Shown: positions 20,754 through 33,721, counted from the stretch's first letter. The stretch is 64,000 bases of DNA from Mercurialis annua (GCF_937616625.2 NC_065570.1:39563665-39627664), one strand, 5' to 3'. Notes: generated from the letters alone by a model not told the origin. Translations and numbers: made by a program.

Positions 20754-22017
20754 TAGGAGTGAGAAAAAACTGAACCAAACCAAAAAACTGAGTCAATCCG
20801 AACCGAAAATCCAAACCTAAAAATAGTTAATATGGTTTGATTTGGTTTAAAATTTATATAAATTGCGGATTTCAGTTTTGGTTTGGCTTTAAGGTTTGGT
20901 CACCGAACCGAACTAAAAAAATCAAAATATTAAAAGAGGCTATTTTGTCATTTATATAGAATGTCATATATACCTTAGTTTGACCTAAAAACCCTAATTG
21001 TTCCTTTCTCTTCCTTCCACACTCATCCAGTTCACTCCCTCTCACCCACACACAGCCTCTTTCTCTTCCCATTCCTCTTTTTTCCTTTCACTTCTTCTCC
21101 ATTATTTTTTCTCTATCATTTACAAACTCTATACTCTTTTGCGATTCTTCACTCATTTTTATGTATCACAAATTTTATCTTTATCTCTCTAATTGATTTT
21201 TTGTATCGGTTCGCAAAGGTGTAACCGATGGATTTTATGGTGACTTTCAAAGATAATCATGAATTTATAAGGTAAAGAGCCTCTATTTATTATCAAGTTT
21301 ATTTCACAAATCTAACATTTGTGTTGTTTATTGTTGATCCTAAATTTATAATAAATTAATGGTTAATTTTTTGAATATTAGGAGAACTCTTTGAGATTTA
21401 TTTTTTAAAATTAATTTTAGATTAATTTATAGGCTTTATTTTTACCAATATTTTCTATATTCTATTTTATTTAGTAATTTTAACTACTTTTTTTTTGTAT
21501 TTCAAGTTTATTAAAATTAAATCAAGATCTATTCCTAGAGAAAAATGGAAATTAACAGTACGCATTTAGTTTGTTATTCATGTAATAAAGAAAATATTAT
21601 AATGTGTAAAAATCAAACTATGTGATGTGAATAGACCATTTTTATTATTCATGTAATAAAGAAAATATTATAATATGTAAAAATCAATCTATGTGATGTG
21701 AATAGACCATTTTTATGTATATATATCTGTATGTAATTTGTTTTGATTCTGACTTCTATCATTTTGATTTTTTTGATTTATATTTGGTATTTGAATTTTG
21801 TGTTTATTTTAATCGGTGAACCAACCGAACCGGACCGAGAAAAACCGACTTTTTTGTTATACCGAATCAAAAAACCGTAAATCATATTTGAGAGTTTGGT
21901 TTTAAATTTTATAGGGGTGGTTTGGTTTGATTTGGTTTCGGCAATTCTCAAACCGAACCGGATCGAACCGGATCGAACCGGATCGAACCGGATCGAACCG
22001 AACCGTTCTCACCCCTA
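20754..22017. mobile_element. hAT-like non-autonomous element
   Basis: The ends TAGGAGTGAG and CTCACCCCTA are inverted. Subterminal regions are rich in GAACCGAACC/GGTTTGGTTT words in opposite orientation. The TAGGGGTG-type end is typical of plant hAT elements. No 8-bp target duplication is apparent (CTCGCGAC left, TTTAATTG right, the latter overlapping the D insertion site). No transposase frame. The right end has four GATCGAACCG units (21961-22000). Confidence 0.6.
21570..21715 (+). repeat. Two-copy tandem duplication (~75 bp) inside hAT-like element
   Basis: GTTATTCATGTAATAAAGAA through GTGAATAGACCATTTTTAT occurs twice in a row with two or three differences. Confidence 0.9.
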
Positions 22018-22129
22018 TTTAATTGTAATATCCCATAGGCGAGTAATGTCAGAATTTTGGAAATGACGTCAATTTTGATATGTGTGTTCGGGTTTAGTTT
22101 CTAAGTTAATTTGTAAGATTTTTCAGGTC

Positions 22130-22255
22130 ATAGACGATTGTCCAAGAAAGTAGATGGTCGTTTGTTCAAAAGACAATTCAGTCTTTTGGACGACCTAGGA
22201 AACGATCGTCTAAAGGCATAGACGATCATCCAAATCATAGACGATTGTCTAGATG
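22130..22255 (+). repeat. Palindrome array ATAGACGATYGTCTA upstream of TATA (D)
   Basis: About five words around AGACGATCGTC or its half-sites (TAGACGATTGTC, AACGATCGTCTA, TAGACGATCATC), ending just before the TATA box. Confidence 0.75.
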
Positions 22256-22263
22256 AATCTGCC

Positions 22264-22270
22264 TATAAAA
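22264..22270 (+). promoter_or_regulatory. TATA box of D LTR
   Basis: TATAAAA in the context CTGCCTATAAAAGGAAAC, the best TATA match in the window. Confidence 0.7.
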
Positions 22271-22950
22271 GGAAACATGTGCGAGAAGAATTCATTTTTT
22301 ACCTAATTTTCTCTCATTAAGAAAAACTTTTAGATCATCATCTAAACTTAGAATCAAGCTTTACATGTGAGTTTCCAATTGATTTCTCATAAGTTTCTTG
22401 GGATCAAAGTGTAACACGTACCCACATTTGAATATCATATAGTTATGCTCATGCATTTCATTCATTTTTATGATTAAGAGTAAGTGACATTCATTAGCAT
22501 TTACGGAAGCATTACACGTATGATTGATATTCATTTACATAGGAAATATGGAAGTTTGATTAATGCTATAACTACTCAATTGATTAAGAGTTAGTATAGC
22601 GACAAACAAATATATTCAAACTAAATTGGAATGAAAGTATGTCGGTTAATTAGGGTTATTTGGTTATTATGAAAACAAATAAATTAGAAGGTTTAAGTTA
22701 TACTTAAAGGATATTTCAAGGACTATATGAGAAATTTTTAATGGTAAATGATTCCATAAAAGCATTCCTATTTTAGTTAGATGGAATCTTAGCTAAAGGT
22801 TAAATAACAACTCTTAAATATTTCTTCTTGATATATCAAAGAGAGAAAAGGAGAGAAGAGTAAGAAATTCATTAAAACCTAACCCTAGCTTCACCCATAA
22901 CATCAAGTACACCTTAAATTAAAGTTTTGATCAAGAAAAGGAGATATTTG

Positions 22951-24473
22951 GTAAGTAATTTAGAGTTTTGGTTGATTAAATTAGAGTTCATCATCTTTTT
23001 GAAAGCAATATGCACATATCCGAAAATTTTATCTCTGTTGTTTATATCATAAACCGAGTTATACAACTCCAAATTGATTGATTCTTGATTCTATGGAAAC
23101 TATAGATAGTCTACTACAATTGTTATTCGTTGTGTTTCATCATTTGAAATAGTTATAATAGCCGAATAGTCCATAACATTTTGTTGCTCTGTCTGCCTAT
23201 ACAGCCTGATTGGGTGTCACCAAAACATATATATCTCATTGTTTAGAGATCTAATTGAGTTTGTTCTTTTTGTTATATTTTTTAGACTCATATAACTATA
23301 ACTTTACCGAAGGGTTTTTCAAATTGTGTTTATATTGATGTGTGGATCAATTGCAAGATAGGGTATATATTCTGCCTACTTTGTAGAACTATGGCTGCAA
23401 CATTAGCTACTTGTGAAATTGATAAAAATGAGTTATACATGTCCAAATGATGCCATTCTTGTTTATGTGGATTCATTAGGATGTTAACTAAAACTTTTTA
23501 GTTTTGACAAAAGACTAATTCTGTCATTTAGATATTGAATATGGAAGAAACATTTAATTGTATAATCTGTCTAGACAGTCTAGCCTAGGGGTGTTTTAAT
23601 GTGCATAATCTGATTTATACTAATCCAATTGATGTGCTTCCAATTGGAAATGAAACTAGACTCAAATTTACAGCACTCATATCAATAGTTTACAAATGAT
23701 GTTTGAGTTAGGAGTAATACCTATTTGAAATCATTACCCATAATCTGTCTAGAAAAAGGGGTTATGGTTACTAGTTTATTTCTTTATTTAAATTGAGGAA
23801 ATAGTTATACCTTGTGAATGAATTGAGATTATATATATATGAATAGGTACTCATAGACCAGAAGGGAATACGACAGACAAGCCTGGAACTTCACGGGTTT
23901 GAGACTCGGTGAATTGAGTAAGTGAATAGATAGTGTTATACTTGGTATATACGTTTGTTTGCAATTGCAAATGTGTATTGATTTGAGACGTAAATGCGCT
24001 TGTGAATTATGGTTGAATTGTTTGCACGAGTCATGTTTTGGTTTTGAGAATCATGTCATGCTTATGTTTAGATATTCAATGAGAATTGAGATAGTCGTTT
24101 GGTTGCCTAAAATGGCGATTCGGGCCAACGACGTGAGATTGAGTTATTGGTTGCCTAAAGGGCGATTTGGGCCAATAACGTATGTTGGTTGCCTATATGG
24201 CGATTTGGGCCAACATGAGAATTATGAGCATGATTGAATATCCTTTTGTAAGCTTGATGTTGATTGCAAATGTGAGAATATGTTTGCTTTGAATTGAACA
24301 TTGGAGTACTACTTTTGTTATGGTTATTGTTTATGTTGAATGGATCAATGCTTGAGTTATATATTAGTTACTTGAAATGCTTATAAATGTGCATATTTAG
24401 TATGCATATATCTACTTGCTTATTGAGTTGCAGACTCACCCCTCTGCGTTATTTGTTTTTCAGGATACAAAGA
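22951..24473 (+). other. Candidate LTR intron, element C
   Basis: GTAAGTAATT is close to the plant donor consensus. The acceptor is CTGCGTTATTTGTTTTTCAG. In the 3' LTR the acceptor has become CAC (about 31062) and the hairpin array is deleted. Confidence 0.5.
24094..24216 (+). repeat. Hairpin array with covarying stems (C 5' LTR)
   Basis: Three units share the core TTGCCTAAANGGCGATTTGGG. Outer stems differ yet pair: GTCGTTTGG with CCAACGAC (24094-24102/24125-24132, one bulge), GTTATTGG with CCAATAAC (24143-24150/24172-24179), and ATGTTGG with CCAACAT (24182-24188/24210-24216). Confidence 0.9.
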
Positions 24474-24769
24474 GTTGCATTGAGTCGACATTTGCATCTG
24501 ATAGAGGTTTTAGGTGGGCCAATGGAGAGTTCATTGCACGTTTATATTTTGAAGTGTTTATGTGTATAAGATAGATAACAAAACTTTTGTACTGAGAGTT
24601 TTTGTATAAAGTTATGTATTAGTGTTTGATGTAAGATAGTTTGAATGTTACGGTTATGCGATAAGTTAAAATTTTTGTGTCGAAAAATAACATATATTAA
24701 ATGGATATTGTGATGTTAGCTATAAATGTTTGACTATATAATGTTTTAATTTGAGGGTGTTATATTAAG

Positions 24770-24781
24770 TGGTATCAGAGC
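24770..24781 (+). promoter_or_regulatory. Element C primer-binding site
   Basis: TGGTATCAGAGC is a perfect 12-base complement to the initiator tRNA-Met 3' end, five bases after the 5' LTR. Confidence 0.95.
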
Positions 24782-24886
24782 GGGGAATAGATTCCCTAGG
24801 GTGTAGAGTTGTGATGAATCTTGGATACCATGCTTTACATGCATGACATGATATACATCTAATTGATGTAGTACATCTTCTATAGG

Positions 24887-27800
24887 ATGGATGAGCATGG
24901 AGATGATCCCATTGGCCCAGAAATGTCTGTAGAGTCTGTGCATGGTTCTGGAAATGCATCTTTTAATGAACGGGAACAGTCTGAAGATAATGCTCCACCG
25001 CAAGATGAAAATCCTTTGTTGCGCCAGTTTATTGAAATGTTGCAAGGAATGATAGCACCTCCGCACCATCGAGCACAAGAACCATAAATTGACAAAAACT
25101 ATGAGAGAGTTAGGAAACAAGGGGCAAAGACATTTGGAGGTACTTCATATCCTGCAGAAGCTGAAGAATGGTTGAGAAATACAGAGAGGGTTTAGACAGA
25201 ATTGAATGCGCTCCTCGGCAGAAGCTGAAATATGCAGTGCCATTGTTTGAGAAGGTTGCTTTGGATTGGTGGGAAACAGTTCCAGGAAGCGGAAATAGGC
25301 CATTGACTTTAACCTGAGATGATTTCCTCAAAGAATTTGGTGAGAAATACATGCCACCAGTGTATCGTGATAAAAAGAAAATTGAATTCATGGAACTGAA
25401 GCAGAATATGTTATCAGTGGATGAATATGAACTTCAATTTGTCAGATTATCAAAGTATGCACCTGAGGAGATAACTACTGAGGAAAGGAAAAGAAGTAAA
25501 TTTGAAAGGGGTTTGAACCTTGATATTCGAGAGAAAATTGCTGTTAAGATTCCTACTTATAGTGCATTGATTGAAGCCGCTTTGAGGACTGAAGAAATAC
25601 TAGTTGAAAGGAGCGAGATAGAGTCTAAAAAGAAGAAAATGACTGGAACTTTTAATGCTCCTTCAAGACATGGTAGTTCCTTTTCTTTTTAGAGGATCAA
25701 GTTCAAGTACTGATGGCTATAGAGGAAAGGGAAGAGGTCAGTCGAGTAGGCCAGCCTCAATGTCATATGGCAGAGGTGGATATACATCTACTGGGTTTGA
25801 TAATAGACAACAACCAACAAGGTCAGTTAGTGTAGGATCCACTCCATTGTGTGCAAATTGTGGTAGAGTACATTTAGGGGAGTGTTGGGGAAGAAACCCT
25901 ATTGTGTGTTATAATTGTTGTCAACCTGGCCATATTGTTAGAGATTGTTCACTTAGGAGAGGTTTACTTGAAGAATCTCAAGCTATGGGTCAGAGTAGTG
26001 TGGGTGAAAATATACACCAAGTGGGTGTAGGCCGGGGAAGAGGGAGAGGTAATAGAGGAAGAGGAACATCTTCAGCTATATATTATGGATATACAGACCA
26101 ACCTCATACCCAAGCCAGAGTATTTGCAGTGACGAGGCAAGATGCACCTACTGCACCTGATGTGATTACTGGTACATTTTCAATCTGTAACTTTGATGCA
26201 CATGTGTTAATTGATCCTGGATCTACATGTTCATTCATATCACATGAGTTTTCATTACGTGTGCATGGCATATTAGAACCATTTGGACATGATATATATG
26301 TTTCTATGCCTGTTGGGGGTGTTATTGTTGTAAATACTATGATAAAATCTTGTCCTATAGTTGTGGATGGTATGACCTTACAAGCTGATTTGGTTGTTAT
26401 TCGCTTGAGAGAGATTGATGTTATATTGGGTATGGATTGGTTGTCAAAACATCATGCCCTTGTTGATTTTCAAACTAAAGAAGTAGTTATGGAGATTCAA
26501 GGGCAGATGAAAATGATGATTGTTGGGGAAAGGAAAACAGTGCCTAATTGTTTAATCTCTGCTGTTACTGCATTTCATTTAATTAAAGATGGGTGTCAAG
26601 CATATTTGGCTAGCATAATAGATGTGACTAAAGTTTGTCCGGGGGTTTTAGAAATTCGAGTAGTGAGAGACTTTCCAGATGTGTTTCTTGATGAATTGCC
26701 TGCTTTGCCACCACATAGGGAGGTTTATTTTGAAATTGAAACTATACCTGGGTCAGCTCCTATTTCTATAGCACCATATAGAATGGCTCCACTAGAATTG
26801 AAAGAACTCAAGAAACAGTTAGAAGAACTACTTGATAAGGGGTTCATCAGGCCTAGTATTTCTCCCTGGGGCGCACCTGTGTTATTTGTGAAGAAGAAAG
26901 ATGGTAGTATGCGATTATGCATTGATTATAGGCAATTGAATCGAATTACGGTGAAGAATAAATATATTTTGCCAAGAATCGATGATTTACTTGATCAATT
27001 GAGAGGTGCCATGGTATTTTCTAAAATTGATTTGCGGTCAGGATATTGGCAACTTTGAGTTGATGAGAAGTCCATTCCTAAAACTGCATTTAGAACTAGG
27101 TATGGTCATTATGAGTTTATTGCGATGCCATTTGGATTGACGAATGCTCCAACTGCTTTTATGTCATTAATGAACAAAACGTTTCAGCAGTATCTGGATC
27201 AGTTTGTGATTGTCTTTATTGATGATATTCTTATATATTCTCGTAGCCATGAAGAACATGAACAACATTTGAGAATTGTCTTACAAGTTTTAAAAGACAA
27301 ACAACTTTATGCCAAGTTTAGTAAATGTGAATTCTGGTTGGTCGAAATAGCCTTTTTGGGACATATTATTTCTAAACATGGTGTACAACCAGATCCATCG
27401 AAGATTAAAGCTATTCTTAAATGGGAGTCACCAAAGAATGTTACAGAAGTTCGAAGTTTTCTGGGTTTAGTAGGGTATTACAGAAGATTTGTGAAAGACT
27501 TTCTGTTATTGAAAAACCGTTGACAAATTTGCTGAAAAAGAATGCAACTTTCAAGTGGATTGACACATGTGAAAAAAAGCTTTGAGGAATTAAAGAAAAG
27601 GCTTACTTCAGCACCAATGCTTTCCTTACCATCTGAAAATGGAGGTTATGTGGTTTACACTGATGCATCAAAGCAAGGCTTTGGATGTGTATTAATGCAA
27701 AATGGAAAGGTTATTGCTTATGCTTCTAGACAACTGCGACCTCATGAAGTAAATTATCCAACACATGATCTAGAACTTGGTGCCATTGTGCATGCATTGA

Positions 27801-29658
27801 AAATATGGAGACATTACTTATATGGTGAGACGTTTCAAATTTTCTCAGAACAAAAGCTTGAAATATATTCCTACACAGAAAGAGTTGAATTTAAGGCAAA
27901 GAAGATGGATTGAGTTACTGAAAGATTATGATTGTACTATTGATTACCATCCTGGAAAAGCCAATGTTGTTGCAGATGCTTTGAGTCGAAAGGTTGTGGA
28001 TCATATGGCAGGTATGCCTTCTTATGATGTTGACTACTTAATTGCACTTAGAAGTATGAATACTTTATTGGACACACATGATGATATCTTATTAGTCACC
28101 TTGCAAGTGATGCCTTCTATTGAAGATAAAATTAAAGAAACTCAATTTGAAGATCCTTATTTACAGAAGATGGGAAGAAAGGTTGAAAAGGAAAACATGA
28201 TCAATTTGTTCTGAGAGATGATGGTCTTTTGTTAAATGGCAACCGTGTTTGTGTTCCAAATGTGGAAAACTTGAGGGAGGATATATTAAAAGAAGCTCAT
28301 AATGCACCCTATAGTATGCACCTGGAAGTACTAAAATGTACAGAAATATGAAGCCTTTTTATTGGTGGCCAACAATGAAGAAAGATGTGTCAGAATTTGT
28401 GGCTAAATGCTTAACATGTCAACAAGTGAAAGCAGAACATCAGGCACCTGCAGGTAAACTTCATTCTTTAGCTATACCAGAGTGGAAATGGGAGAAAATA
28501 ACTATGGATTTTGTTGTAAGGTTGCCACGTACATTCATAAAGCGTGATTCTATTTGGGTTATTGTTGATAGACTCACTAAATCTGCTCATTTCTTACCTG
28601 TTCAACAAACTGATTCCCTTGATAAATTGGCTACATTGTATGTTTCTGAGATTGTTAGATTGCATGGTGTGCCTATTTCAATTGTGTCTGATAGAGATCC
28701 ACGGTTTACTTCACACTTTTGGGGTAGTTTACAAAATGCCATGGGTACTAAGTTGCATTTCAGTACAGCATTTCATCCGCAGACAGATGGGCAATCAGAG
28801 AGAACCATTCAAACTTTGGAAGACATGATGAGAGCTTGTACATTAGAGTTCAAAGGGAAATGGGATGATCATTTACCCTTGATGGAATTTGCCTACAATA
28901 ATAGTTTTCATTCTAGTATAGGTATGGCTCCATATGAAGCACTGTATGGAAGAAAGTGTCAAAGTCCAGTGTGTTGGGATATTGAAGGAATGCAGCAACT
29001 TGAAGATCCTGAAATAGTTCAAGAAACTGTGGATAAGATACAAACAGTCAAACAGTGTTTGAAAGCATCACAAGATCGGAAAAAGAGTTACACTGATAGA
29101 CATCGTAGGGAAATGGAATATGAAGTGGGTGAGAAAGTATTCTTGAAAGTATCTCCATGGAAAGGAATTTTAAGATTTGGCAAGCAGGGAAAGCTTAGTC
29201 CAAGATATATTGGACCGTATGAAATCATTGAGAGAATTGGACCATTGGCTTATCGACTAGCATTACCGGGAGAGTTATCACAAATTCATGACGTGTTTCG
29301 TGTTTCCATGTTACGAAGATATATATCTGATCCTAGTCATGTAATACAATAATCAGAGGTAGAACTCACAGAGAAATTTGTATACACAGAGGAACCTATA
29401 GAAATACTGGGAACAGAGATAAAGAAATTAATGAATAAAGAGATACCGATGGTTAAAGTAAGATGGAGTCGTCATTCTCCAAAGGAAGCTACATGGGAGG
29501 TGGAAGAACACATGAGAATGAAATATCCTTTTCTTTTTCATGATGGTTGTAAGTTCTTCAATTTCGAGACAAAATTTTCTAAGGTGGGGAGAGTTGTAAC
29601 ACCCACATTTGAATATCATATAGTTATGCTCATGCATTTCATTCATTTTTATGATTAA
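24887..29658 (+). pseudogene. gag-pol: Element C gag-pol polyprotein with chromodomain (frameshifted)
   Basis: Start ATG 24887 (MDEHGDDPIGPEMS). Gag capsid (FEKVALDWWETV, later YMPPVYRDKKKIEF) is followed by a glycine/arginine-rich linker and CCHC knuckle [14 protein letters not shown], preceded by [12 protein letters not shown]. Protease has [14 protein letters not shown] has [12 protein letters not shown] and an intact catalytic [13 protein letters not shown]. RNase H has [17 protein letters not shown]. Integrase has KCLTCQQVK, DSIWVIVDR, SIVSDRDPRF and GQSERTIQTLEDM. The chromodomain is VKVRWSRHSPKEATWEVEEH. Breaks: stops at about 25085, 25318, 27056 and 29350, and single-base frame changes near 25195, 25680, 27495, 27575, 27860, 28185 and 28320. 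Integrase to near the end is open for 338 codons. Confidence 0.93.
29581..29594 (+). promoter_or_regulatory. Element C polypurine tract
   Basis: AAGGTGGGGAGAGT lies immediately before the 3' LTR start TGTAACACCC. Confidence 0.85.
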
Positions 29659-31363
29659 GAGTAAGTGACATTCATTAGCATTTACGGAAGCATTACACGT
29701 ATGATTGATATTCATTTACATAGGAAATATGGAAGTTTGATTAATGCTATAACTACTCAATTGATTAAGAGTTAGTATAGCGACAAACAAATATATTCAA
29801 ACTAAATTGGAATGAAAGTATGTCGGTTAATTAGGGTTATTTGGTTATTATGAAAACAAATAAACTAGAAGGTTTAAGTTATACTTAAAGGATATTTTAA
29901 GGACTATATGAGAAATTTTTAATGGTAAATGATTCCATAAAAGCATTCCTATTTTAGTTAGATGGAATCTTAGCTAAAGGTTAAATAACAACTCTTAAAT
30001 ATTTCTTCTTGATATATCAAAGAGAGAAAAGGAGAGAAGAGTAAGAAATTCATTAAAACCTAACCCTAGCTTCACCCATAACATCAAGTACACCTTAAAT
30101 TAAAGTTTTGATCAAGAAAAGGAGATATTTGGTAAGTAATTTAGAGTTTTGGTTGATTAAATTAGAGTTCATCATCTTTTTGAAAGCAATATGCACATAT
30201 CCGAAAATTTTATCTCTGTTGTTTATATCATAAACCGAGTTATACAACTCCAAATTGATTGATTCTTGATTCTATGGAAACTATAGATAGTCTACTACAA
30301 TTGTTATTCGTTGTGTTTCATCATTTGAAATAGTTATAATAGCCGAATAGTCCATAACATTTTGTTGCTCTGTCTGCCTATACAGCCTGATTGGGTGTCA
30401 CCAAAACATATATATCTCATTGTTTAGAGATCTAATTGAGTTTGTTCTTTTTGTTATATTTTTTAGACTCATATAACTATAACTTTACCGAAGGGTTTTT
30501 CAAATTGTGTTTATATTGATGTGTGGATCAATTGCAAGATAGGGTATATATTCTGCCTACTTTGTAGAACTATGGCTGCAACATTAGCTACTTGTGAAAT
30601 TGATAAAAATGAGTTATACATGTCCAAATGATGCCATTCTTGTTTCTGTGGATTCATTAGGATGTTAACTAAAACTCTTTAGTTTTGACAAAAGACTAAT
30701 TCTGTCATTTGGATATTGAATAAGGAAGAAACATTGAATTGTATAATCTGTCTAGACAGTCTAACCTAGGGGTGTTGTAATGTGCATAATCTGATTTATA
30801 CTAATCCAATTGATGTGCTTCCAATTGGAAATGAAACTAGACTCAAATTTACAGCACTCATATCAATAGTTTACAAATGATGTTTGAGTTAGGAGTAATA
30901 CCTATTTGAAATCATTACCCATAATTGTTTATGTTGAATGGATCAATGCTTGAGTTATATATTAGTTACTTGAAATGCTTATAAATGTGCATATTTAGTA
31001 TGCATATATCTATTTGCTTATTCAGTTGCAGACTCACCCCTCTGCGTAATTTTTTTTTTCACGATACAACGAGTTGCATTGAGTCGACATTTGCATCTGA
31101 TAGAGGTTTCAGGTGGGCCAATGGAGAGTTCATTGCACGTGCATATTTTGAAGTGTTTATGTGTATAAGATAGATAACAAAACTTTTGTACTGAGAGTTT
31201 TTGTATAAAGTTATGTAATATTGTTTGATGTGAGATAGTTTGAATGTTACAGTTATACGATAAGTTAAAACTTTTATGTCGAAAAATAACATATATTAAA
31301 TGGATATTGTGATGTTTGTTATAAATGTTTGAGTATATAATGTTTAAATTTGAGGGTGTTATA
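29595..31363 (+). repeat. Element C 3' LTR (1769 bp, deleted)
   Basis: Almost identical to the first ~1 kb of the 5' LTR. It then diverges more, with an internal deletion removing the hairpin array. It ends GGGTGTTATA. Confidence 0.92.
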
Positions 31364-31430
31364 TAAAGGCTGATTTTTGAGAGAAATCTTCAATGAGAAA
31401 TTCTGAGATCTTGGGTTTCAAAGCTTCAGG

Positions 31431-33473
31431 GTAAGATGGTTTAATCCCTTTGATTTTTCTTGGTTATTATTGAATTTTGATGGTGAAAATTGTGTGAAAT
31501 TGGATTTTTGATTTCTCTTGAGATTTAGATCCAAAATTAGGGATTTTTAATTTTGGTGGTTGTTTCAACATGCATGTACGGATTTAAAGGTGATTCCATG
31601 ATCTAAGTATGATTTGATGATTGATTTGAGAAGATTATGGTTAATTGATGATTAATTTTGATAATTTTGTGTTAAGTTGAAAGATTGAATTTTTGATGAA
31701 AAGAGTGGTTGCATGTCATGGATTTTGATGTTTAATTATGATTATTAGTTGATGGGTAGGCTAAGATTATGAGAATGATGGATTGGTGCGATTTTCAATC
31801 AATATGGATGAGATTCTCAAAATTGATGTTTAAGGACGAAATGGTAAGTTCTGCAAAATTTGAGGGCTAATCGGTCAATTGGCAAATTTACAGAGTTTTG
31901 ATAATAATAATAATAATAATAAATTGATTTAAAAATTAATTTTAGAATCTTTGATGATTTTTGTGATTTTGAATCAAAAAGTTCGTTTAAAGACTAAAGT
32001 GGTCAATTTTAAAAAGATTAAGTACTTTTTGGTATTTTTGTCGAAAAATATATTTTTTCCACTTAGAGGGCTGTTTTTGACCAATATGATGAAAAATAAA
32101 TTGATTTAAAATAAAGTATCGGTTTATGCTTTGTAATGAAAAATTATGATTTTAAAATCGTTTGAATCGAAGAACCGGGCGTTAAGAAAATGCTTAAGCC
32201 GGCGGGTTACTATGATTTCGGAAACGAGAACGTAACTGTTGGACATGGAATATTATATGTATTCGGTCAATGAGTTGACACGTCAATATTAAAATATTTT
32301 ATCGAGAAAGTTTTATCGGAGCTAAGCATGTTAATCGAATTTTAAAGAATCGATTGAATTGACTATAAATTGTTTGATAGGATTACATGACTGATTGACG
32401 TAGGTTTTAGAGTTTATCTAGATTTAAGATGGTTATCGAAGGAAGCGGAAGGAGAACCGCGCTGCTAAACGGGTGTCTAGTTTTTCTTTTTTTATTTTGA
32501 GCAAGTTGTGAGTAGTACTTTAGTTCTTAATATAGATAATTACATATAAAATCACCACCTTTACACGAAATTCCAAAAATAGCACGACCTTTAAAACGCA
32601 TCAATTCAAGGCATCACCTTTCATTTCTTTTCAAAACCAACATAGGCACATTTTTAGATAAAATTTTGCTGACTTGGACACCCGATAGGAGTGCCACGTA
32701 TCATGCCACGTCAGCAATAACGCCACTAAAAGTTTGCTGATGTTATTTTTGAAAAGAAACAAAAGGTGGTGTCCTAAATTGACACGTTTTAAAGGTCGTG
32801 TTATTTTTGAAATTTCGTGTAAATGTGGTGATTTTATATATAATTAACCCTTCTAAATATTATTGAAATGCATTTATTTTATCGTAAATCATTTAATAAA
32901 AGCATATCATCGAAATTAATTTAATCTGGTATAGTTCTGACAAAACGTGCTTGCCTAATTTAATCTGGTATAGTTCCGACGAAACGTGATTACCTATTGA
33001 GCGGCAGTAGGAGTGTGTGTACATTATTATTATTATCGTATCATGAACATAATCAAGGAAAATAGAATGGAAATGTAAGGTAAGACGATAGTAACAGTAT
33101 GAACCCGATCAATGATGTTAGTATTGAATACACAGTCATGTGATGACAATGGTTAATATGCTGACGATCTTGACAATTGACAACGGTTTGAATATGAACC
33201 TGGTCAATGACGACGAAGGTTGAAATACCCGGTCATGTGGCAAAAGTGGCTATACCGGTCAAACAAAGGATTGCAAAGATTTTGATTATCCTATAGTATG
33301 TGATCGAGTGTTGATCGATGAAAGGTTTGTATATTTAGGATTAAGGTTTCGTTCGGTTTCTGTGCTCGGTATGCATACACATTAAAGTTTATAGCACTTT
33401 TTTATGTTTTCAGTAATGTTTATTACTAATTATAATATCTCACTCAGCATAGTCTGACCATATTGACTTCTAG
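31431..33473 (+). other. Candidate LTR intron, element D
   Basis: Donor TTCAGG/GTAAGA; acceptor CTCACTC, CTGACCATATTGACTTCTAG. It contains MITE copy 2. The acceptor is weaker than in the other families. Confidence 0.35.
32533..32850. mobile_element. MITE copy 2
   Basis: Same inverted-repeat element as 18218-18534, inside solo LTR D. Flanks TTCTTAATA (32524-32532) and TTCTAAATA (32851-32859) match at 8 of 9 positions, consistent with a 9-bp Mutator-type duplication. Confidence 0.85.
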
Positions 33474-33721
33474 AAGTTCTGCAATAGTAGCTAGAAGTCT
33501 TTCGCTTAGATTGTTTAATGTTATATACAGTTTGGGATATTTGTATATCGAACGAATGTATCTTTAATACGTTTTTATTAAAGTAAATTTGGTATCTTAA
33601 TTATGAAAAATTATTTTATAAGATAAAAGTTGATATCGATTAAGGCTTGCTACGGGTTCCAGAGCAACCACTCCCGTTCCCTAATGTCGGCCTCGACTCA
33701 AGAAATCGGGCCATGACATTA

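Larger units (their letters stand above)
22410..24764 (+). repeat. Element C 5' LTR (2355 bp)
   Basis: It contains donor-like TTTG/GTAAGTAA at 22951, a three-unit hairpin array (24094-24216) and acceptor-like GACTCACC..TTTTTCAG ending at 24473. It lacks the GCTACGGGTTTC 3' module of the other families. Confidence 0.92.
22410..31363 (+). mobile_element. Element C: complete Ty3/gypsy chromovirus
   Basis: 8954 bp inside solo LTR D, with near-matching flanks CAAAG (22405-22409) and TAAAG (31364-31368). LTRs 22410-24764 and 29595-31363 start TGTAACAC and end GGGTGTTATA. Primer site, gag-pol, chromodomain and purine tract are all present. The 3' LTR lacks about 590 bp present in the 5' LTR (about 23744-24330). 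The LTRs are mostly very alike, so insertion is recent relative to the other elements. Confidence 0.93.
22024..33718 (+). mobile_element. Element D: gypsy solo LTR (~2.74 kb), split by element C
   Basis: It starts TGTAATATCCC and ends GGGCCATGACA, with perfect TTAAT target duplications (22019-22023 and 33719-33723). Without element C it is about 2.74 kb and has no interior, so it is a solo LTR left by unequal recombination. It contains a palindrome array, TATA box (22264-22270), donor-like CAGG/GTAAGA at 31431, MITE copy 2, a hairpin at 32993-33011, an acceptor-like CTGAC..CTTCTAG block ending at 33473 and the shared 3' module (about 33641-33718). Confidence 0.9.

Noticed and set aside
21961..22000. 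GATCGAACCG repeats as telomere-like or satellite DNA
   Set aside because: Four short units within the subterminal region of a hAT-like element; no longer array.
23959..24237. 92-codon plus-strand frame in the C LTR
   Set aside because: It overlaps the hairpin array and has no homologous frame preserved in the deleted 3' LTR.
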